From Desulfobacterales bacterium (GTDB lineage Bacteria > Desulfobacterota > Desulfobacteria > Desulfobacterales > 4be13), in the NCBI GenBank assembly GCA_029934695.1, contig JAOZLU010000332.1, positions 1 to 7,722 on the forward strand: 7,722 nt of DNA, read 5' to 3'. Both the position numbers and the translations under genes were made by a program. Below, piece after piece: positions 1-4,272 of this stretch. Under the pieces are notes generated by a model. That model was not told the origin of the DNA, ran no database searches, and saw only the letters and a list, made by a program, of their open reading frames with translations. The first letter of the stretch is position 1. Every line of letters starts with the position of its first letter.

Positions 1-7
1 GTTGTAG

Positions 8-63
8 GGTGGGTGGAGGATTTCGATTTTTTACGCAGTAAAAAACGAAACCCGCAACCCACC
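8..63. repeat. Long imperfect palindrome, REP-like hairpin
   Basis: Seen directly: bases 8-34 pair with 38-63 around a 3-base loop (GCA, 35-37). The outer arm GGTGGGT (8-14) pairs with ACCCACC (57-63). The inner arm TTTTTTAC (27-34) pairs with GTAAAAAA (38-45). About 22 Watson-Crick pairs form, with three mismatches and one bulged A at 26. The T and A runs lie inside the stem rather than after it, so this is not a standard intrinsic terminator. Elements with a GTAGGGTGGGT-type outer arm are scattered between genes in many environmental proteobacteria. Calling it a dispersed palindromic repeat is inference, because only one copy is visible here. Confidence 0.7.
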
Positions 64-92
64 TTGATAAACACACAAACGAAATCATTACA

Positions 93-98
93 TATAAT
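93..98 (+). promoter_or_regulatory. Candidate -10 box of the peptidase relic
   Basis: A perfect TATAAT lies 20 bases upstream of the ATG at 119. The hexamer at 17-base spacing (70-75, AACACA) matches only half of the -35 consensus, and a better TTGATA (64-69) is too far away at 23 bases. A short leader of about 14 bases would result. Support is moderate to weak. Confidence 0.3.
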
Positions 99-118
99 TG
101 GATTTACAGAGGAGCATT

Positions 119-745
119 ATGAAAAGATCAATATCCACAACTGTCGTTACCATTCTTCTGCTGATGATATTGCCAGTTCTCGCTTTCGGATCATCGCCTG
201 AAGATCATAAGGAATACTGGATCAATATTCACGGTGCATTATCTGAAAAGGAACATCCGCTTGTGCCAAGGGTTCGGAAGATTTTTGACCGGGTCTTGGC
301 CGCGGCCGACAAACGGGCCAGCCACTTCCCAAATCTGGTGATTCTCCGTCAGGCAGGCGATCCCTGAGCATTGGCCCTGAAGGATGGAACCATTCTCCTG
401 AGCCAGAAAGGTATGGAAATTTGTTATCAGGCGGAAGATAAGAATATCGGTGATGCCCGTGTGGCGTTTGTTCTTGGGCATGAGATGGCCCATCTGGGCA
501 ATGACGATTTTTGGCATATCGGAGAAAGCCTCCGGGTTCTGGTTCTGGAGGGCGTGGTGGAACTGGTGGAATATCCGGTCAGCAAGCCAATGCCTCTGTC
601 TGAAATAAATTCAGGATATGGCAAGCCATGCCGGATGTTTGTCAGTCCTTCCGGCGTGAAAACCCTTGTTTATGAGGATTTTGCGGTGGATGTGCGGGAT
701 GACCTGATTACAGGGGTGATACTTTTTGAAAAGGGGCGGTCTTAG
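119..745 (+). pseudogene. Secreted HExxH metallopeptidase-like gene with in-frame stop
   Basis: The start at 119 is chosen because AGAGGAG (108-114) sits just upstream. Residues 1-24 form a signal peptide: a KR start, a hydrophobic core and an AFG-like cleavage region. The frame is closed by TGA at 365-367 (codon 83), then continues open in the same frame to TAG at 743-745, about 208 codons in all. Codons 121-125 read HEMAH, followed by DDFWH, a typical zinc metallopeptidase pattern. From memory of related proteins, a Trp lies at the TGA position (context GDP-x-ALALKDG), so a TGG to TGA nonsense change is the simplest explanation. After about residue 131 the sequence no longer looks like a peptidase and I see no obvious third zinc ligand. 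The last 60 residues (PMPLSEINSGYGKP onward) are an unrecognised domain, faintly BamE/SmpA-like. Restart at TTG 371 would lose the signal peptide. Selenocysteine is a less likely reading. Confidence 0.65.
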
Positions 746-799
746 GAGTACATAACATCCATGTTCACCATTCGGTTAATTTTTTGGTAGTCCTGCATC

Positions 800-814
800 A
801 TCAGAGCCTCTGAT
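800..814. repeat. Perfect 7-base-arm palindrome
   Basis: ATCAGAG (800-806) and CTCTGAT (808-814) are exact reverse complements around one central C. The size and symmetry suit a dimeric regulator site, but it is about 255 bases upstream of the eut promoter and no regulator gene is nearby. Function unknown. Confidence 0.45.
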
Positions 815-837
815 ATTTTGAATCATGTCCGGAAGTA

Positions 838-851
838 TGGGCTTTTGCCCA
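838..851. repeat. Small hairpin
   Basis: TGGGC (838-842) pairs with GCCCA (847-851) around TTTT. No T-run follows. It could be a minor transcript structure or chance. Confidence 0.3.
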
Positions 852-987
852 CATATTGTTGGAAGGTGTGCATTCCTGAGTTTCTTAAAATTGATAATTC
901 AGATGATTAACACGATTATACAGACAGGTCAACAAATATTTCCATCTTAGCTGTTGAAATCAAATTTTTTTAGGCAATTTTACACAT

Positions 988-1017
988 TGCACAGGCAAAT
1001 TGAAAATTTGCCCTGCA
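988..1017. repeat. Strong hairpin upstream of the eut promoter
   Basis: GGCAAATT (994-1001) and AATTTGCC (1005-1012) are perfect complements around GAA. Beyond a small internal bulge the stem continues as TGCA (988-991) with TGCA (1014-1017). A related half, AGGCAATTT, lies at 972-980. The dyad is about 52 bases upstream of the -35 box, in the usual range for an activator site. Use as an operator is inference. Confidence 0.5.
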
Positions 1018-1068
1018 AAAATGAGTATGTTATTTGTTTTCTTCACTACCAATGAGCAATTTTTGGAC

Positions 1069-1096
1069 TTGACATCCGCATATATTCTGTTATAGG
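1069..1096 (+). promoter_or_regulatory. Sigma70-like promoter of the eut operon
   Basis: A perfect TTGACA (1069-1074) is separated by 16 bases from TATAGG (1091-1096), which matches 4 of 6 positions of the -10 consensus. It is the best promoter in the spacer and points at eutH. Transcription would start near 1103 and leave a leader of about 230 bases. Confidence 0.55.
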
Positions 1097-1097
1097 T

Positions 1098-1128
1098 TCC
1101 GAATCCAGTGGATACAGAGAGGTTCGGA
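1098..1128 (+). promoter_or_regulatory. Dyad at the predicted transcription start
   Basis: TCCGAATC (1098-1105) pairs with GGTTCGGA (1121-1128) over 8 bases (one G-T) around a 15-base loop. It begins two bases after the -10 box, where a repressor would block initiation. As RNA it would only partly form, because the start lies inside the left arm. Operator use is inference. Confidence 0.35.
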
Positions 1129-1273
1129 CAAGTTGTTTATATGCCGTTCAACCTTAATATCAGGCTTTAAATTCAAAATAAATATAGGGAGGTGAACGAT
1201 TACCGAGAATGGAAGATATGTAAACGATTTGCACCAACTGTAATTTGAGAAGGTGGAATTGTGTGCGAATCAG

Positions 1274-1304
1274 ATGTGAACACATAACAATATGACAGTA
1301 TAAT
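1274..1304 (+). promoter_or_regulatory. Possible second promoter close to eutH
   Basis: A perfect TATAAT lies at 1299-1304. GTGAAC (1276-1281) is a poor -35 at 17-base spacing. It overlaps the palindrome ATGTGAACACAT (1274-1285), which could be an operator or a weak CRP-family half-site pair. Transcripts would start near 1311, only a few bases before the ribosome site of eutH (AAGGAG, 1318-1323). Confidence 0.3.
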
Positions 1305-1331
1305 TTCCAGCAAAGAAAAGGAGCAATTTAC

Positions 1332-2531
1332 ATGGCAAACATAGGAACTTACGTCATCTGGATCATCATGGCCTGTGCTGTGGCCGGGGCAATTGCCTCA
1401 ATCCGCGACGAGGAGAGCGGACTGGGCGGAGAATTCATCACGGGGTTGTACAGTATCGGTCCCATTTTCGTGCCGGTGGCCGGCATCATGGCATCCATTC
1501 CCTATCTTTCCCAATTTATCAGCGTTGTTTTCGGCCCCCTGCACGATCTGGTAGGCTCTGACGCTGCTTTGGCAGCAACCACCTTCATAGCGGTTGACAT
1601 GGGAGGATATCAGCTTGCGGATGCTTTGGCCAAGACCCGCGAAGCCTGGATAATGGCAATGGTGACAGGTTACATGGCCGGGGCCACCATAGTGTTCTCC
1701 ATTCCTGTCGGGCTGGCAATGCTGCATAAGCGCGAACACAAGTATATGGCATTAGGGGTCATGTCCGGAATTCTGAGCATCCCCATAGGAGTATTCACCA
1801 CCTGCATAATCATGGCACTGACCAATGTTCAGGTGCGGGAGATAGTGTCTGCCAACGCGGAATCCAGCTATGTTCTGGCTCTTTCTCTTGGCGGCATTCT
1901 TGCCAATCTCGTCCCCCTGATCGTTATCTGTATTGGAATAGCTGTTGGTTTGTGGCTGGTTCCGAATGTCATGATCCGGGGTTTTCTGCACTTCGGAAAT
2001 TTTATGACGGCCGCGCTCAAGTTGGTGCTGGTCTTCTGCATTGTTGAATATTTCACCGGATTTTTCACCGCGGTGTTCGGTGGCTGGGGATTTGATCCCA
2101 TTATCGCAGATGAGGCGGATCAGTTCAGAGCACTGGAGATTGCCGGCTATATCGGCATTATGCTGTGCGGAGCCTTTCCCATGGTTTACCTGATCAAGAA
2201 ATATCTGGCGCGGCCCATGGAAGTGATAGGAAACAAGGTGGGATTGGAAAGCAACGGTGCTGCCGGAATCCTCGCGGCTGCCGCCAATATCCTGGCCATG
2301 TTTCGTCTCATCGGCGACATGCGGGCCAGGGACAAGGTGCTCTGCATTGCATTTTCGGTATGTGCCGCATTCATGTTTGGTGATCACCTTGCCTTTACCG
2401 CCAACTTTCAGCCGACCATGATCGCCCCTGTTCTGCTGGGCAAACTGACCGGTGGTCTGACAGGATTTTTCCTGGCTTACCTGCTCTCGGTTCCCAAGGC
2501 CGAATCCCTGGAGCAGGAAGAGGCGGCATAG
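1332..2531 (+). CDS. eutH: Ethanolamine permease EutH
   Basis: An integral membrane protein that imports ethanolamine across the inner membrane. It has 399 residues, close to the roughly 400 usual for EutH, and is hydrophobic throughout with about ten membrane segments. Conserved family stretches are visible in order: AVDMGGYQLA (87-96), GATIVFSIPV (117-126), MALGVMSGILSIPIG (139-153), GAFPMVYL (280-287), the AAAANILAMF loop (315-324), FMFGDHLAF (347-355) and GKLTGG (370-375). The tail is acidic (ESLEQEEAA). The ATG is supported by AAGGAG (1318-1323) eight bases upstream. It is the first gene of the operon, 140 bases before eutA, with a structured spacer between. Family assignment is firm. 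Ethanolamine as the sole substrate is assumed from the family, and the unusual lyase downstream makes a related amino alcohol possible. Confidence 0.95.
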   Translation: MANIGTYVIWIIMACAVAGAIASIRDEESGLGGEFITGLYSIGPIFVPVAGIMASIPYLSQFISVVFGPLHDLVGSDAALAATTFIAVDMGGYQLADALAKTREAWIMAMVTGYMAGATIVFSIPVGLAMLHKREHKYMALGVMSGILSIPIGVFTTCIIMALTNVQVREIVSANAESSYVLALSLGGILANLVPLIVICIGIAVGLWLVPNVMIRGFLHFGNFMTAALKLVLVFCIVEYFTGFFTAVFGGWGFDPIIADEADQFRALEIAGYIGIMLCGAFPMVYLIKKYLARPMEVIGNKVGLESNGAAGILAAAANILAMFRLIGDMRARDKVLCIAFSVCAAFMFGDHLAFTANFQPTMIAPVLLGKLTGGLTGFFLAYLLSVPKAESLEQEEAA

Positions 2532-2547
2532 TGCGAAGGCTGAGAGC

Positions 2548-2612
2548 GAAACTGCAAGGATTCAGTTTGATCAGGGATATGAAATCCTTACTGAACCAAA
2601 TCCTGCAGTTTC
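2548..2612 (+). repeat. 65-base long hairpin between eutH and eutA
   Basis: GAAACTGCAAGGATT (2548-2562) pairs with AATCCTGCAGTTTC (2599-2612), with a single bulged A. Inside this stem, AGGGAT (2573-2578) pairs with ATCCTT (2584-2589) around a 5-base loop, and the middle part pairs imperfectly. The whole spacer core thus folds into one extended hairpin. No T-run follows, so it is not a simple terminator. Possible roles are mRNA processing, protection of the eutH message from 3' decay, or a small inserted palindromic element. Confidence 0.65.
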
Positions 2613-2671
2613 ATGGGCATGATGAAAACTTTTCGATCTGCTGAGTATATTTTAGGAGAACAGGATAAGAA

Positions 2672-4144
2672 ATGGCTTGTCATCTCACAACACCGCGAAA
2701 AAATGCTGTTCACCAAGTGAAACTTATCGGCCTGGATTTTGGCTCGACAACCAGCAGTGCCATCGTTGCCAGAGCCAGTATGGGACGCAGCTGCATAACA
2801 GGACGCATGAAACTCGGACACCCGGAAATCCTGTATCGGTCATTCCCGGTTTTCACCCCCTTTGCCGACGGGGTGATTGATGAAAGCCGCATCAGAAGGT
2901 ATATGGACCAGTGGCTTTCGGAAAGTGACACCCGGCTGGAGGATATCTTTGCCGGCGGCACCATCATTACCGGTCTGGCAGCCTTGCGAAGCAATGCACA
3001 GGCATTGGCCAGGCTGGTAAGCAGACGGATTGGGGAGGCGGTCATTGCCACAGCCGATGATCCGTCGCTGGAATCCTGGCTGGCTTTCATGGGCAGTTGT
3101 TCGGTGCTGTCGCGTTTTCACTGTGACACGCCGATAATCAACCTGGATATCGGCGGAGGAACCACCAATCCGGCCATAGGGCTGAACGGCAACGTGCAAA
3201 GTACCGGCTGCTACTATGTCGGGGCGCGACATTTCCGTTTTGAACCCGGCAGTTACAGATTGCAGGAGGAGTCCGAATTCGGAAGGCAGCTCCTGACTCA
3301 TCTCGCCATCCCGCTGCATGCCGGTGAAGTTTTGTGCCCGCAGGACCGCGACCGGATTCTCGATTTTTATATCAAAGCACTGGAAGCCATGGTCATGGGC
3401 ACATATAATTTTTTTGATCAGGGAATTGGCCGGATTCACGAGCAGGTGCGGTTTGAATGGTCCTGTCCCGGGATGATGCCGGTTGTGACTTTTTCCGGCG
3501 GGGTTGGCGAGCTGATATACCAGCATGCAGCAGGAGAGACCTTGCCCGGGACGACTTATTTCGGCGATCTGGGAATTGATCTTGCCCGACGCGTCGTTGC
3601 CTCGCCCGTGCTGGCGGCCGGACTCGGCGAGTTTGTCCCGGAAAACCGGGGACGGGCGACTGTATATGGGCTGGCATTGCACAGCACGGATATTTCCGGC
3701 ACCACCCTCTATCTGCCTGACACGGACATGCTTCCCCTGCGTGACCTGCCGATTCTGGCCCGTCTGCCGCTGAATGCCGATTCTGAGGAGTGGCTCAGAG
3801 CATTGGAACTGCTGCACAAAGGGAGTTGTGGCGGATGTGTTCAGCTTATCTCCGAACTTTCATGGGATCCGAACGGAAAGCCATCTTCTCTGGCGGAGAT
3901 CAAGGCAGCAGGACAACGTCTGACGGCCGTGTTGAAGGAGCGTCCCCTGACCGGGAAGCAGACCCTGGTGCTGGTGATCAGCGACAACGCCGGCAAAACT
4001 CTGGGCAGCTACGCCACCAACTGGGGACAGTTGCCACTGAGACTAATCGTGATTGACGAAATCCCCGACCGGCATGCACATTTCGTGAACATCGGCAGGT
4101 GCTTAAACAACATTGTCCCTGTGTCTTTTTACGGTATGAACTGA
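2672..4144 (+). CDS. eutA: Ethanolamine ammonia-lyase reactivating factor EutA
   Basis: EutA is a cytoplasmic ATPase of the actin/Hsp70 (ASKHA) fold. It swaps inactivated cobalamin bound to ethanolamine ammonia-lyase for fresh adenosylcobalamin, in an ATP-dependent cycle. The 490 residues compare with about 467 in E. coli. Visible motifs are the phosphate-1 loop GLDFGSTTSS (20-29), the stretch GGTIITGLAALRSNA (95-109), the phosphate-2 motif INLDIGGGTTN (156-166), the family block FSGGVGELIY (274-283), and the EutA-typical LPLRDLPI (354-361) and VIDEI (460-464). AGGA (2662-2665) lies six bases before the ATG, and a stronger AGGAGAA (2654-2660) lies 11 bases away. GTG at 2717, just before the first motif, is an alternative start. 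The gene precedes its client enzyme, as expected. Assignment is firm. Confidence 0.95.
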   Translation: MACHLTTPRKNAVHQVKLIGLDFGSTTSSAIVARASMGRSCITGRMKLGHPEILYRSFPVFTPFADGVIDESRIRRYMDQWLSESDTRLEDIFAGGTIITGLAALRSNAQALARLVSRRIGEAVIATADDPSLESWLAFMGSCSVLSRFHCDTPIINLDIGGGTTNPAIGLNGNVQSTGCYYVGARHFRFEPGSYRLQEESEFGRQLLTHLAIPLHAGEVLCPQDRDRILDFYIKALEAMVMGTYNFFDQGIGRIHEQVRFEWSCPGMMPVVTFSGGVGELIYQHAAGETLPGTTYFGDLGIDLARRVVASPVLAAGLGEFVPENRGRATVYGLALHSTDISGTTLYLPDTDMLPLRDLPILARLPLNADSEEWLRALELLHKGSCGGCVQLISELSWDPNGKPSSLAEIKAAGQRLTAVLKERPLTGKQTLVLVISDNAGKTLGSYATNWGQLPLRLIVIDEIPDRHAHFVNIGRCLNNIVPVSFYGMN

Positions 4145-4175
4145 GAAGATCAGAAGCTTTTCCAAAGGAGCGTCC

Positions 4176-4211
4176 ATGACATCAACTCGCCGAGGACATA
4201 AGCACAGATAA
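4176..4211 (+). CDS. Candidate 11-codon ORF in the eutA-eutBC spacer
   Basis: ATG at 4176 is preceded by AAAGGAG (4164-4170) at five-base spacing, a better ribosome site than that of eutA. The product would be MTSTRRGHKHR, very basic and too short to assign. TAA is at 4209-4211, followed within seven bases by a GC-rich hairpin and then by eutBC. It may be a leader-like peptide that couples translation to the fold downstream, or a chance ORF. Nothing in the sequence shows that it is expressed. Confidence 0.3.
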   Translation: MTSTRRGHKHR

Positions 4212-4216
4212 AAATC

Positions 4217-4243
4217 CGGGCAGGGAGAGGAACCCGCTTGCCC
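4217..4243 (+). repeat. GC-rich hairpin upstream of eutBC
   Basis: GGGCA (4218-4222) pairs with TGCCC (4239-4243), and GGG (4223-4225) with CCC (4233-4235), leaving a three-base bulge. An alternative stem pairs CGGG (4217-4220) with CCCG (4233-4236), and the two exclude each other. No uridine run follows. It lies 29 bases before the eutBC start, so it could affect translation or partial read-through. Confidence 0.4.
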
Positions 4244-4272
4244 CTCACCTTTATTTACATAGGAGAACAGAT

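Larger units (their letters stand above)
746..1068. other. Gene-free spacer with dyads
   Basis: No convincing gene is visible on either strand. The stretch is AT-rich and becomes richer in A and T towards 1068. It holds three dyads, listed separately: 800-814, 838-851 and 988-1017. No U-tract follows any of them, so no intrinsic terminator is evident for the upstream relic. Confidence 0.6.
1097..1331 (+). promoter_or_regulatory. Long structured leader of eutH
   Basis: About 230 untranslated bases precede eutH. They contain AGGGAGGTGA (1186-1195), close to a full match to the 16S anti-Shine-Dalgarno, yet no normal ORF follows. The nearest ATG (1209) opens only four codons (M-E-D-M). I looked for a cobalamin riboswitch (B12-box and GCCACTG-like end) and for the paired hexaloop hairpins bound by ANTAR antiterminators such as EutV, and found neither. 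The length still suggests control at the RNA level. Confidence 0.4.

Noticed and set aside
742..801. Minus-strand 19-codon ORF beginning M-M-Q-D-Y-Q
   Set aside because: It reads like protein but has a stop just upstream, only a weak ribosome site, and no family match I can recall.
838..851. Intrinsic terminator after the peptidase relic
   Set aside because: The stem has only five pairs and no T-run follows.
1097..1331. Cobalamin riboswitch or EutV-type antiterminator in the leader
   Set aside because: No B12-box and none of the paired hexaloop hairpins with the expected A and G positions were found by eye.
1752..2387. Minus-strand frame across eutH (211 codons)
   Set aside because: Antisense shadow rich in His, Gln and Asn, typical of the reverse of a membrane protein gene.
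2840..3817. Long open frame on the minus strand across eutA (325 codons)
   Set aside because: It is the mirror of a clearly conserved gene, with no recognisable domain, no ribosome site and low-quality composition.
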